From Clostridiales bacterium (lineage in GTDB: Bacteria > Bacillota > Clostridia > Lachnospirales > Lachnospiraceae): 64,000 nt of DNA. The position numbers and the translations under genes were made by a program. The notes below the pieces were generated by a model that was not told where the DNA came from, ran no database searches, and saw only the letters and a list, made by a program, of their open reading frames with translations. The stretch spans positions 1-64,000 of the forward strand of contig JAGZJZ010000006.1 in the NCBI GenBank assembly GCA_018365455.1, written 5' to 3'. This document shows, piece by piece, positions 37,897 to 47,009 of this stretch; the first letter of the stretch is position 1; each line of letters begins with the position of its first letter.

Positions 37897-38355
37897 TTAG
37901 TTATCTCCAATTGTATAAATATATGCATTTCCACCTGAAACTGCAGCTTCTGTCTTTACAAGTTCTTCATATCTATAGAAAGCTTTATTACTAATAAGAA
38001 TAACACTTGGTATGCTACCTCCATTTATTGATGCTACATCAATCATTCCAGTACCTAAAGCCGTATTATCAGCAAGTATTATATTTTCTCTATTTATATT
38101 ATTCATATACATAACAGCATTAAAAGCAGATGGACTTTTTGTAACAGATGTTGAATAATCCTTTTCCACTGTTTTACTAAATATTCTTTCCCACTCACTA
38201 GATACTACAGCTGATTTTCGAAACAGAATAGTAGCACTGGTAACACTTAAAGAAAAAAAGATAATTACTAATGTCAGAACAGCAAACGCACATAAAGTCT
38301 CAACTAAAATTGAACCTTTTGTATTAAGTATTAGCTTTTGTATTTTTCTGTACAT
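37897..38355 (-). CDS. Minor type IV pseudopilin (PilV/GspI-like)
   Basis: 152 residues from the ATG at 38355, which has GGAGG six bases upstream; the longer frame would overlap the previous gene and lacks a site. The N-terminus is KLILNTKG then SILVETLCAFAVLTLVIIF. The mature first residue would be Ser rather than Phe, but Glu5 is kept. A small C-terminal domain follows (INGGSIPSVILISNKAFYRYEEL). It lies 19 bases after the previous pseudopilin's stop. The family role is the pseudopilin tip complex. Confidence 0.8.
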   Translation of the reverse strand: MYRKIQKLILNTKGSILVETLCAFAVLTLVIIFFSLSVTSATILFRKSAVVSSEWERIFSKTVEKDYSTSVTKSPSAFNAVMYMNNINRENIILADNTALGTGMIDVASINGGSIPSVILISNKAFYRYEELVKTEAAVSGGNAYIYTIGDN

Positions 38356-38374
38356 AATAGACCTCCATCCATAA

Positions 38375-39007
38375 TTATGTCGTGTATATCTTTCCAATAT
38401 ATTTATTCAACTGCCATTTCATATTTACAAAATCTTGTGGTGTATCAATAGCTGATCCATCAGGATTTTTATTCTTATCTGCAGCACAGTAATAGTCCGC
38501 TGTAATGCGGTATTCCAGATTTTTAATCATAATACGGTATTCCACTTTTAACCGATCGCCAATTTTTATGTATGTTTTTGGATCATCCGGAAGCATCTGC
38601 CCTGGCCCCTGCGGCTCATATATAACTGACATCTCCACATAAATTTTCCCAAGTTCATTTGGAATAAATGTATTATCCAGATATCGATCATTACCGCTCA
38701 TATCCTTTCCCAAATTAAATTGAAAGTTATACTCTTTAGCATAATTTGATAATTTACCAGTAACATCTGTACTAATCATATTTTGGATAGTCTGAGCAAC
38801 CTGTTGGTTTAATTTTCCATCATTTATAGTCTTAGTTGCATCATCAACTAAAGCTGTTGCATATAAATATAGCTGATCCTGTTTTTGACGAATATAAGTA
38901 CTCTGATATCTGTAACTGGCAACCAAAAGAATACTTCCTGCAAAAGCCATTAACAACAGCATTAATGCCAGCGCCATTGGGATGGTAAATCCTTTCTTGT
39001 TTAGCAT
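38375..39007 (-). CDS. Minor pseudopilin lacking Glu5 (PilX/GspK-like)
   Basis: 210 residues from the ATG at 39007; an ATG six codons upstream lacks its own ribosome site, while GGAAGG lies before 39007. The short leader MLNKKG is followed by FTIPMALALMLLLMAFAGSIL. Mature position 5 is Met and position 4 Pro, so the conserved Glu5 is missing. Loss of Glu5 is characteristic of GspK/PilX-type subunits, which sit at the filament tip and need no partner beyond them. The rest is a mixed domain of about 175 residues. It is the first pseudopilin of the operon. Confidence 0.8.
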   Translation of the reverse strand: MLNKKGFTIPMALALMLLLMAFAGSILLVASYRYQSTYIRQKQDQLYLYATALVDDATKTINDGKLNQQVAQTIQNMISTDVTGKLSNYAKEYNFQFNLGKDMSGNDRYLDNTFIPNELGKIYVEMSVIYEPQGPGQMLPDDPKTYIKIGDRLKVEYRIMIKNLEYRITADYYCAADKNKNPDGSAIDTPQDFVNMKWQLNKYIGKIYTT

Positions 39008-39033
39008 GTTCCTTCTACCTTCCATTTTTTAAT

Positions 39034-39804
39034 TCACAGCAGTATTGTTTTATCCTGCTGAATCATCCTCTCCAAAAGTTCTTGTTTGTAATTTCTTGCA
39101 ACAGGTAATTTCTCACCAGTGACCAGATAAAGTTCTCCTTTGTCTACGCAATCAACATAGTTCAAATTAACAATATAACCTCTGTGAATTCTTACAAAAT
39201 TATTATTTTTTATATTCTGTTCCACATTTTTCAAGCTTTCGTAAAAAGAGAATTCTTGTTTATCCTGACAATATATCTGTGTTACTCGATGTTCTACCCT
39301 TAAATAAACAATTCGGTTCAAACTAATCCTGTTCACCTTTCCATTTTGAGTAAAACAAAGTAAATTACTTTTCTTTTCAATAATACGGCTAAAACATTTT
39401 ATGATTATTTCTTCAAACTTTTCATGTGTTACAACCTTTTCAACAAAGTAGTAAAAGGGATTCACTTGAAAAGAATCCAGTATATTTTCTATTTCTGCCC
39501 CTAAAAAAATAATTTCAGCCTCACAATCATTTTTTCGAAAGGTCCGGGCTATATTAATTCCTCTAATATATCGGTATTCCCACCCTATAAAAATCAAATC
39601 AAGTGTTTTTGCCCTATCCTCTTCACAAAAAAGTGCTTCTTTACCACTTTCATAAACAGAAATATCAACACTATACCCATGCACACCAGCATAATAACTA
39701 ATCAAATATTTATATGATTCCATCAGACATTCATTTTCATTGCACATTAAAATGCTAATATTTTGATCATACAACTCTTGAAACTTATTTTCTTTATCTT
39801 TCAT
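39034..39804 (-). CDS. LytTR-family regulator with a degenerate receiver domain
   Basis: 256 residues. Residues about 15-135 have the outline of a response-regulator receiver, but the phosphoacceptor Asp expected in the LFLDIEM position is replaced (IFIGWEY, Gly74). The acidic pocket is N22-E23 rather than DD. Lys123 may remain. Residues about 150-250 are a LytTR DNA-binding domain (LNRIVYLRVEHRVTQIYC, FVRIHRGYIVNLNYVDCV, LPVARNYKQEL). It heads the pilus operon, nine bases before GAGG-type downstream spacing to the first pseudopilin. It probably controls this operon and perhaps the divergent coiled-coil gene, but not by ordinary aspartate phosphorylation. Confidence 0.85.
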   Translation of the reverse strand: MKDKENKFQELYDQNISILMCNENECLMESYKYLISYYAGVHGYSVDISVYESGKEALFCEEDRAKTLDLIFIGWEYRYIRGINIARTFRKNDCEAEIIFLGAEIENILDSFQVNPFYYFVEKVVTHEKFEEIIIKCFSRIIEKKSNLLCFTQNGKVNRISLNRIVYLRVEHRVTQIYCQDKQEFSFYESLKNVEQNIKNNNFVRIHRGYIVNLNYVDCVDKGELYLVTGEKLPVARNYKQELLERMIQQDKTILL

Positions 39805-40178
39805 AGCCTCATTTCTTCCCGATTTCTTTAAGATATTATTCTAACAAAAAATAGTACTTCTATTGCTCTTTATGTACTGAATAGAAAATTTATCGACATA
39901 TTTTTATGATTTGCAATAAAAATGGTCAACCAGTGCCCTCTTAACCCTGTTTTAATACATAAATTCTGCTTTTTAATACAATTCCATGCATTGAATTTTT
40001 AAATATGGTATTTTTGTATTATCAAATTTAAAGTTCTGTTTTCATTCCATGCGATCATATATCATGATTCAATTGCATAACAAATTTAATAGGCAGAAAG
40101 AAATTTAAATTGTATATGCTGTTTCTTTATTAATTTATCGATAAACAATGCAAAAAATACAAAAGGAGTACAAAATTC
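39805..40178. promoter_or_regulatory. 374-base divergent intergenic region with a 21-base-spaced direct repeat
   Basis: There is no gene here. The region is very AT-rich and separates the pilus operon from the divergent coiled-coil gene, so it should hold both promoters, but I see no convincing -35/-10 pair. TTTTAATACA occurs at 39950-39959 and again at 39971-39980, 21 bases apart (two helical turns). ATTCCATGC also occurs twice (39981-39989 and 40043-40051 approximately). LytTR proteins typically bind two direct repeats about two turns apart, so this is a candidate operator for the adjacent regulator. Low-complexity DNA makes chance repeats possible. Confidence 0.4.
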
Positions 40179-41258
40179 ATGAATCCAGAAAATATTAAAG
40201 AATCAAAGGAAGACAAAAATATGCACGTACAAGATATTAATTTACCCCCCCAAAAAGTTGATCAACCGAATACTGAAATAAAAATAGCTGAAAATGCACA
40301 AGAAAGTTCAGGGAAACTAGAAAAAGATCTTCTTACTTTAAAGGGTGACCATCCGGTTGATTCCAAGCCCGAAAAAAAGCAGGAACAACCACAAAATAAC
40401 AAAGAATCCAGCAAACCTTTTCCTTCTGTTCAGGATATATCATCAAGATCTCCAAAATATGATCCTGAGAGAATGAATAACCACATCCAGAATCTGATTA
40501 AAGAAAAAAAGGCACATTTAAAAAAGATTGCAAATTTAGAAGACCAGGTCAATCAATTAAGAAAAGACTTATCAGCAAATAATACACGTGTTCCAAAGAC
40601 TGAAAAAATGATTGATATCTTCTCTACTGCTCAGGAGAATGCAGAAAAATATTTTGATAATATTAAAAATCTTGCAGATGAAGAGATGGCAAAGGCGAAA
40701 AAAACTGCGGATGAAACAATCACAAATGCAAATCAAAAAGCACAACAGGTATTAGCTTTGGCAGAAAAAAAGGCGCTTTACATACAGGAAAAAGCATCCG
40801 AACAGGCATTGGAACTACAGAAAAAAAATGGAATTATGATGCAGGAAACAGAGCGTTATAAATCCTCTATTGAGGCTCAGCTAAACGAAGCAAAAGCCAA
40901 AATAGAAACCTCTGAGAACCAGGCAATTGAAAAAGCAGAACGAATTATTATTAAGGCGAAAGAAGATGCGGCAAACATTTTGACGGAAGCAAACATGAAG
41001 CTTGAACTGGCTAATAAAAAGCATGACCAGATTATCGACCGTGCCGAAGATCAGGTTGAACATATCGTAAGTTGTGCCCGTACAGAATATGAAGGTCTGC
41101 GTTCTTTGATCGATAAAAGTTCACTTCAATATATTGAATTGTGTAAAGATTTGTCTGATTTTGACTATCTTTACAGTTTCACCGAAACGATAAATTCACA
41201 GCCTGAGGAGGATGAAGATGATTCTGAATCCGAGAACAGTGATAATAAAGTGAAATAA
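40179..41258 (+). CDS. Long coiled-coil protein divergent from the pilus operon
   Basis: 359 residues, no signal peptide or membrane segment. Residues 1-95 are polar and probably disordered (Glu/Lys/Pro/Gln-rich). Residues about 100-330 are almost continuous coiled coil with heptads (AKKTADETITNANQKAQQ, AEKKALYIQEKASEQALE). The tail is acidic (EDEDDSESENS). AAAGGAG lies ten bases before the ATG. The layout resembles DivIVA-like or polar scaffold proteins, but no specific motif proves it. Sharing a divergent control region with the pilus operon suggests a role in positioning the machine; this is inference. Confidence 0.7.
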   Translation: MNPENIKESKEDKNMHVQDINLPPQKVDQPNTEIKIAENAQESSGKLEKDLLTLKGDHPVDSKPEKKQEQPQNNKESSKPFPSVQDISSRSPKYDPERMNNHIQNLIKEKKAHLKKIANLEDQVNQLRKDLSANNTRVPKTEKMIDIFSTAQENAEKYFDNIKNLADEEMAKAKKTADETITNANQKAQQVLALAEKKALYIQEKASEQALELQKKNGIMMQETERYKSSIEAQLNEAKAKIETSENQAIEKAERIIIKAKEDAANILTEANMKLELANKKHDQIIDRAEDQVEHIVSCARTEYEGLRSLIDKSSLQYIELCKDLSDFDYLYSFTETINSQPEEDEDDSESENSDNKVK

Positions 41259-41266
41259 TTTTTATA

Positions 41267-41312
41267 AAAAATCCCCCGTTATCAATTGGTATAGATAACA
41301 GGGGATTTTTTT
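41267..41312. terminator. Bidirectional Rho-independent terminator
   Basis: ATCCCC-GTTATC pairs with GATAAC-GGGGAT around a ten-base loop, flanked by A-runs on the left and T-runs on the right, nine bases after the coiled-coil gene's stop. The reverse strand also ends in T, so it can terminate the leftward transglutaminase operon, whose last stop is at 41469. Confidence 0.9.
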
Positions 41313-41468
41313 ATTTCATTTATAAAGTTTATCAACATTTATTACTAATAATACCTGAAAAAAGAGCGCATTAGAGTGTTCTAAACTGGTTGTTTATACC
41401 TGCTGGAATTACCTGATGTCATGAAATCTGACAAACCTAGTAAACTGCTGCACAGCAGTTTCCTTACA

Positions 41469-43625
41469 TCATCTCTGTCCAAAATCAGGATCTTTTTTCT
41501 TTTTTATTAATCTGTATAATTTCTTATAACAATGTACAACTTCCCGTTTTTCTTTTCCAGAAACCAACATTTTTCCATACACGCTCCTGTCAAATATCTC
41601 CCCGATCACAGTACAGTCATATCCATATCCACGTTGTACAATTTGGATTAAATCGTCACTTCCCAAGGTCGTTTTTTTCTTCATTTTCTTTAAAATAATC
41701 TTCCATAATCTATGGTATACTTTCCTGACAGACTGCTCATTTGTACAAAATAATATACGGAACCGAAACCATAATTCACCTGCTAATGTTCGGATGATCA
41801 TAAGAAGACTCATTCCGATTGCACAAAAAGCAATGATAATCAATATACTTTGGAAGGTAATGGTTTCCCACCATTTTGTTACTGTATCTGCAGATTTATC
41901 CTCATATTCCTGGCTTAAGGATACTGTTGGTTCAAAGACCATCCATCCCAGACCTTTAATAAAGATTTCCACAAATGCATGGGAGTTTTTTGCCCTGACA
42001 ACATATGCCCCTTTTTCTTCATTATATTCACTTGCCTTAAAGCCTTCCATATACCTGACATTCAGTCCAAGGGTTTGGGCCATTAACGCCATGGAAGTTG
42101 CATATTGGGTGCAGGCACCACGTTTACTGTTCTCCATAAAATACTCTGGTCCAAAAACCGGTGGTACATATGTGGCATCATAGATATAATCTCCCTCATG
42201 AAAATATTTTTCAAGGGCTTTTGCTTTATCATAATCTGTTTTGGCATCTGATGTAATTTTCAATGCCTTTTCTTTTATATAATCCGGATAATAGTCGAAC
42301 TGTCTTTTGATATGATCTGAATAGGCAAAGGAAAATGCTTCATAGTAGTCCACATATTCATCATCAAATACTTTTCGTAATTTGTCATAAGCATCCTCAT
42401 CCAGTTTCGATAGAAAATTTAATATTTTATCGGGATCTGACATTTCGTTTTTCATGTATTTTACTGTGTAGGGGTATGATGAACTTCCATTGATTGCCAT
42501 CATTTTGTTCACGTCCCATAACACGGGCTGCTGTAATTCCTGAGCAAATTTTCCCTCATAAGAGTAGGGCGGATGCGGCAGCATGGTGAAGATCATATTC
42601 GGTTCCAGGTAGACCGTTTTATCAATAGAATTAATGGCTTTTGAAAGCTCCGGCTGTACATCTGGAAAACTTTGTTTCAGCTCTTTTTTATTTCGTAATA
42701 TCTCATCTATTTTGGTATACAGTTCTTTCAAATTAAAAGGATTCTGCTGAATATCAAGCGCTTCAAAGCCATCACTATCTTTCATTTCCCAACTGTGATT
42801 ATCCCAGTTATAAAAGGTATAAAACTGGCGTTCCAGATACAGCGGTTCATCTGCATATACATATAGCAGAATCTGGTCATCTAAATCTTCCTTCCCCTTG
42901 GTGTTCCCTGACTGCTTATTCAGGTGTCCCAGATTTGCATTTGAGTTTACATCCATCTGAAACATAACCAGTAGCCGGAACTCTTCTCCAAAAAGTGCCA
43001 GATTTCCTTTGGGCATCAGAGAAGCCGGAACTAAAAGAATACCCAAAAGCAAAAATGCATACCACTTATATTCTTTTGTAATTATATAAGTATAATTATT
43101 CTCTTCCCGCATCTGACGGCAATGCAGGATTGTCATAAAGTACATGAAGCATAAAGTGATAATATATACATGGGAAAATATTCTGCCTACTTTTAAAAAA
43201 AGCAGCATCGGCATGATTACAATCAAAAAATTAAGCAGACTATTTTGCATCACATTGGAACAATAATAAACCAGGGATCCAATCAGAAAGCATATGAACA
43301 CCATGATACCCGTCTGCAGAAAAATATTCGTTGTATATACGCCGCCAAAAATAATATCTTTGAATTCACCAACCGTTTTACCTGCTGCCATACAGCACAC
43401 CCATACGACAATCAAAGTAGTAACGATACCCAGACAATAATATAATGTCCCTCTCCTGGTGTTATCTTCTTCAATAAAATAAAAGAAACAAAATAACACT
43501 GCCTGAAATAATAAAACAACAATACTCCAAACCAGGATATTTTGTATGTATAAAGTCAGGATAATACCACAGACAAACGTTGCATATACAAGAGGTACTC
43601 CATTCTTTTTTATTGTGTTCAGCAT
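41469..43625 (-). CDS. Membrane transglutaminase-like protein (TgpA/YebA type)
   Basis: 718 residues. The N-terminal half (about 1-215) has five to six membrane helices. An extracellular transglutaminase-like domain follows: Cys at about 505 in KRGACTQYA, His at about 548 in NSHAFVEIFI, and an acidic residue in VFEPTVS where many homologues have DPT. Another membrane helix at about 590-615 precedes a charged cytoplasmic tail of about 100 residues (DUF4129-like). It is the last gene of a MoxR-DUF58-transglutaminase operon. Such trios are common in bacteria; they are thought to act in envelope or protein-complex maturation, but the substrate is unknown. Confidence 0.88.
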   Translation of the reverse strand: MLNTIKKNGVPLVYATFVCGIILTLYIQNILVWSIVVLLFQAVLFCFFYFIEEDNTRRGTLYYCLGIVTTLIVVWVCCMAAGKTVGEFKDIIFGGVYTTNIFLQTGIMVFICFLIGSLVYYCSNVMQNSLLNFLIVIMPMLLFLKVGRIFSHVYIITLCFMYFMTILHCRQMREENNYTYIITKEYKWYAFLLLGILLVPASLMPKGNLALFGEEFRLLVMFQMDVNSNANLGHLNKQSGNTKGKEDLDDQILLYVYADEPLYLERQFYTFYNWDNHSWEMKDSDGFEALDIQQNPFNLKELYTKIDEILRNKKELKQSFPDVQPELSKAINSIDKTVYLEPNMIFTMLPHPPYSYEGKFAQELQQPVLWDVNKMMAINGSSSYPYTVKYMKNEMSDPDKILNFLSKLDEDAYDKLRKVFDDEYVDYYEAFSFAYSDHIKRQFDYYPDYIKEKALKITSDAKTDYDKAKALEKYFHEGDYIYDATYVPPVFGPEYFMENSKRGACTQYATSMALMAQTLGLNVRYMEGFKASEYNEEKGAYVVRAKNSHAFVEIFIKGLGWMVFEPTVSLSQEYEDKSADTVTKWWETITFQSILIIIAFCAIGMSLLMIIRTLAGELWFRFRILFCTNEQSVRKVYHRLWKIILKKMKKKTTLGSDDLIQIVQRGYGYDCTVIGEIFDRSVYGKMLVSGKEKREVVHCYKKLYRLIKKKKDPDFGQR

Positions 43626-43647
43626 AAATGTTTCCTTTCTTCCATCA

Positions 43648-44841
43648 TCAGGTAATTCTTTGCAAATAAAATTCTTCGGTAATCAAAAACATATCCGGGG
43701 CAGTAAACAGATTCTCTCCTCCGATTACCGTTATCACCTGATTTCCCAGAATTTTAATTTGGGATTTCAACCTTTCATTCATGCCTGTCGTGAAGATAAT
43801 ATATCCCCCTCTGCTATCCGGAATCTGATCATATAGATTAAAGCTGCGATAGCTGTTGTGCTCAAATTGAAACCGGGACATCTTCCATTGCAGAGCTCCC
43901 AGATCTTCCATTGCATTTAATGATGTCTGTTGAACCTCTCCTTCAAAAAAGCAGTACAGTTCACAACCGGGTCCATTTTCTATAAATTCCTTTATCACTC
44001 CCAGCATTCCCTCAAGAACCCGCTGTTCCTTATAGATTATCTGGCTTCTCTGGATCTCCGGCCAGGCATCCCCATCCACATATGCATCCAGTATAAAGAC
44101 CGGGGGTGAACACATAGCGTAGTCATCCAAACGCAGCATGTATTTCCCTCTGCGCTCTGATAATTTCCAGTTAATTCTTTTGATCGGCTCTCCCGGCTGA
44201 TATTCCCGGTATTCATATCCAGGCATGGCTGATCTTTGATCTAAAGCTTCCCTGGATTCCTTTTCATCCTGAGAATCATCTGCAATCCTGAAGCAATTCC
44301 ATATACGCTCATCTTCTATTAATACATCCGGGATATCCGGTACAATCTTGATTGTTTTTTTAATCTTCTCATCCTCAGCAACTGCTTCCTGAAAACTGAT
44401 AAATCCAAACAAATCGGTAACGGTTACATAGGCTGCTTTCAGATTACACTCTCCCCACATGACCGCCTGATATTCCTTATCGTATGACAGGCTTTGCCTG
44501 CCGCCAATCGATAAATGATACTGGTCTTTTCCAACATATTGAATATGATTCGCTTCGGTTAAGATAACTTCCAGCCCCAGAACCGGAGGCAGACTGTGAT
44601 TCGTTACGGTAACTGATATTTTCCCTTTCTCCCCTTTCAGGAGAACTGTTTTCTGAATGTCTATAGAAACCTCAAGCTTCTTCACTACAGCAAACGCACC
44701 GCCAATTGACAGGATAGGTGCTGCCAGATACATCCCTAAGAAAACCAATGAAAAATCCATATCAATAAACAAGCCGATTAAAATAATGCCAAGACCGGTC
44801 AGTAAGTATTCTTTTAGTTTATATATCTTAATTTTTCCCAT
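43648..44841 (-). CDS. DUF58 domain protein
   Basis: 397 residues. Two N-terminal membrane helices (about 8-50) are followed by a beta-rich region. The DUF58 signature is YEYREYQPGEPIKRINWKLS near residues 210-230, which leads into a von Willebrand A-like fold with the DxYVDG motif (FILDAYVDGD). It ends 22 bases before the transglutaminase start and follows moxR by 85 bases. DUF58 proteins are the constant partner of MoxR ATPases. GAGGG precedes the ATG. Confidence 0.9.
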   Translation of the reverse strand: MGKIKIYKLKEYLLTGLGIILIGLFIDMDFSLVFLGMYLAAPILSIGGAFAVVKKLEVSIDIQKTVLLKGEKGKISVTVTNHSLPPVLGLEVILTEANHIQYVGKDQYHLSIGGRQSLSYDKEYQAVMWGECNLKAAYVTVTDLFGFISFQEAVAEDEKIKKTIKIVPDIPDVLIEDERIWNCFRIADDSQDEKESREALDQRSAMPGYEYREYQPGEPIKRINWKLSERRGKYMLRLDDYAMCSPPVFILDAYVDGDAWPEIQRSQIIYKEQRVLEGMLGVIKEFIENGPGCELYCFFEGEVQQTSLNAMEDLGALQWKMSRFQFEHNSYRSFNLYDQIPDSRGGYIIFTTGMNERLKSQIKILGNQVITVIGGENLFTAPDMFLITEEFYLQRIT

Positions 44842-44926
44842 AATTATTCCCTCGAATAGTACAATCAGCCTTGCGCTATTCCTTAATTAGTATTTGAAAC
44901 GATTTTCTTCCAAACTTTTCATTTTT

Positions 44927-45853
44927 CTATGATGTCACTGAGATATTTTCCAGTAGGTCGTTAATAAATGATCTGGAATCCTTAAATTTTACCTTTCCTT
45001 TTCTGGATAGGATCATACGATGAGCCAGAATATCCACCGCAATTGCCCTTACATCATTAGGCGTTACATAGTCACGGTCATCCATATAGGCAAGCCCTTT
45101 TGCCGCTTTAAAGAGACTGATGCTCCCTCTTGGGCTGATTGCCAGGGAAACATTCTCATTAGACCTGGTTGCCTGAACAAGATCCAGAATATATTTTTTA
45201 ACCTCGTCCTGAACCCGGACCTGTTCAACCTCTTTTTGCATAGCCGTTACATCTTCAATGTTCCATACCGGATTCAATGACGTTTTTAAACTTCTCACAC
45301 TGTTTTTATTTAAAATTTCCATTTCACTTGCATGATTGGGATACCCGATGGATAACCGCATGAAAAACCGGTCCATCTGCGCTTCCGGCAAATGATAGGT
45401 ACCATAGTTTTCAACAGGGTTTTGAGTAGCAAACGTAATAAACGGTTCTGGAAGCGGGTACGTTTTTCCATCCACACTGATCTGATTTTCTTCCATAACC
45501 TCCAATAACCCCGACTGTACTTTTGGTGAAGCCCGATTGATTTCATCTGCCAGCAGAAAATTACAATTTACCACGCCTTCCCGATACACCATCTTCTTAG
45601 TCTCAGGATCAATCATCGTATACCCGATAATGTCGGAAGGCATAATATCAGGAGTCAGCTGTAATCGGTGAAATTCGCCGGCAACAGACTGGGATAAAGC
45701 AAGTATCAATTGAGTTTTCCCGGTACCTGGCACATCTTCTATCAATACATGTCCATTGCACAGCATTGCAAGAACTACTTTTATGACCGAAAGCTTTTTT
45801 CCGACGATTACTTGTTCAATATTTCCGACTAACTGTAGAATTTTTTGATTCAT
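44927..45853 (-). CDS. MoxR-family AAA+ ATPase
   Basis: 308 residues from the ATG at 45853 (GAGG seven bases upstream); the longer frame begins at TTG and is unnecessary. Walker A is EDVPGTGKTQL near residue 40, Walker B LLADEINRASPK near 105, sensor 1 ITFATQNPVENYGTYHLPEAQMDRF near 145-165. The C-terminal AAA lid includes SPRGSISLFKAAKGLAY. MoxR ATPases act as chaperones for partner vWA/DUF58 proteins, and the next gene encodes one. An AT-rich gap of about 190 bases precedes it. Confidence 0.93.
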   Translation of the reverse strand: MNQKILQLVGNIEQVIVGKKLSVIKVVLAMLCNGHVLIEDVPGTGKTQLILALSQSVAGEFHRLQLTPDIMPSDIIGYTMIDPETKKMVYREGVVNCNFLLADEINRASPKVQSGLLEVMEENQISVDGKTYPLPEPFITFATQNPVENYGTYHLPEAQMDRFFMRLSIGYPNHASEMEILNKNSVRSLKTSLNPVWNIEDVTAMQKEVEQVRVQDEVKKYILDLVQATRSNENVSLAISPRGSISLFKAAKGLAYMDDRDYVTPNDVRAIAVDILAHRMILSRKGKVKFKDSRSFINDLLENISVTS

Positions 45854-46046
45854 TGGTTTTCCTCTTTTCAAAAATTTGTAATACTTTTTCCTCTTAATTA
45901 TTATATTTTATTGTAATATAATTTTTCTATTATATACTAAAATCGTGAAAAATGGCTTTATAATGTATTGAAAGGTCGACTTTATGTCATATATATCAAA
46001 TAATCCAAAGCACATATCTATACGTGCAGAAAATTAATAAAAATAA

Positions 46047-46085
46047 GGCGTTGAAAAATAGAAATTAGATCTATTTTCCAACGCC
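46047..46085 (-). terminator. Rho-independent terminator of the racemase-family gene
   Basis: GGCGTTGAAAAATAG and CTATTTTCCAACGCC form a 15-base stem with one mismatch, just past the stop at 46099. On the minus strand it is followed by TTATTTTTATT. Confidence 0.85.
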
Positions 46086-46098
46086 CTAAACATATCCC

Positions 46099-46803
46099 CT
46101 ATATCAAAACCCGCTCTTCCATCGCCAGCATCGCCGCCTGTCTGGCGTGTATATAAGTGGTATCAAACACAGGAATCTTCGTATCCTCCTGCTTCACTAA
46201 TAACCCGATCTCCGTACATCCCAGAATAATACCCTGGGCACCTTTTTTCATAAGTCCGTCAATAATTCTTAAAAATTCTTTTTTGGATTTCTCCGAAATA
46301 TTGCCCTGACACAACTCCTGATAAATCACAGAATTAATTATTTCCATATCCTGGATATCAGGAACAATTACATCTACCTGCTTCTCTTTCAGGTTCTCCT
46401 TATAAAACTCCTGCTGCATGGTGTACTTCGTTCCCAGAAGACCTGCCTTCTCAATGCCCTGCCTTCTTAATTCCACAGCAGCAGCTTTTGCAATGTGAAG
46501 AATCGGAATCTCAATTTCCTTCTCTATCTGCGGGACCACTTTATGCATTGTATTGGTACAAATGATAATAAAATCAGCCCCTGCTTTTTCAAGTGTTTTT
46601 GCTGCTTCTGTCAGTATATGACCGCTCTTTTCCCATTCACCGTTAGCCTGGCATTCTTCTATTTCCTGAAAATCTACACTGTATAATAAACATTTGGCAG
46701 AATGAAGACCGCCTAATTTATCTTTCACCACTCTATTCAGGATCTGATAATAAGTAACTGTACTCTCCCAACTCATGCCTCCAATTAAACCAATTGTTTT
46801 CAT
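46099..46803 (-). CDS. Aspartate/glutamate racemase family protein
   Basis: 234 residues from the ATG at 46803 (MKTIGLIGGMSWEST), preceded by AGGAGG at ten bases. The longer frame to 47007 has no ribosome site and codes unrelated sequence. The two-thiol active site of the family is visible: Cys82 in CTNTMH and Cys196 in GCTEIG. GGMSW and the FD.T end (PVFDTTYIHARQAA) match the Asp/Glu/hydantoin racemase family. It would interconvert an amino acid, probably aspartate, between L and D forms without cofactor; D-amino acids feed peptidoglycan. It appears monocistronic, with its own terminator. Confidence 0.9.
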   Translation of the reverse strand: MKTIGLIGGMSWESTVTYYQILNRVVKDKLGGLHSAKCLLYSVDFQEIEECQANGEWEKSGHILTEAAKTLEKAGADFIIICTNTMHKVVPQIEKEIEIPILHIAKAAAVELRRQGIEKAGLLGTKYTMQQEFYKENLKEKQVDVIVPDIQDMEIINSVIYQELCQGNISEKSKKEFLRIIDGLMKKGAQGIILGCTEIGLLVKQEDTKIPVFDTTYIHARQAAMLAMEERVLI

Positions 46804-46944
46804 TACTAAAATTCCTCCTATTAAACAGGCTTTTTGCAGCCAGATACGATTTACATCACATTTCCAATAAAAAGTATAACTTTTTATGAAACCTGTGTCA
46901 ATGCACAGTCGCAATTTCATCATCAGATACCGCTGCCAGAGCAC

Positions 46945-46987
46945 CAAAAAAGTGCCGGCACACTTCTGCTGCGCACCAACACTTTTT
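46945..46987 (-). terminator. Rho-independent terminator of the leftward LytTR gene
   Basis: On the minus strand AAAAAGTGTTGG pairs with CCGGCACTTTTT (two G-U pairs), followed by T-rich sequence. It lies just past the stop of the response regulator at 47010. Confidence 0.8.
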
Positions 46988-47009
46988 ATTTTCTTATAAA
47001 ATCCCAAAC

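Noticed and set aside
26836..39007. Competence (ComG) or type II secretion operon
   Set aside because: PilM/N/O, PilT and an in-operon prepilin peptidase are present, which fits a type IV pilus. ComG operons lack PilT and PilMNO, and there is no secretin.
41442..41461. Terminator AAACTGCTG/CAGCAGTTT after the transglutaminase gene
   Set aside because: The palindrome is real but leaves almost no loop and no T-run follows. The bidirectional hairpin at 41267-41312 is a better terminator.
46804..47007. N-terminal extension of the racemase-family protein
   Set aside because: No ribosome site is present at the upstream start, its predicted sequence is unrelated to the family, and a strong AGGAGG precedes the ATG at 46803. 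The region also contains the terminator of the upstream gene.
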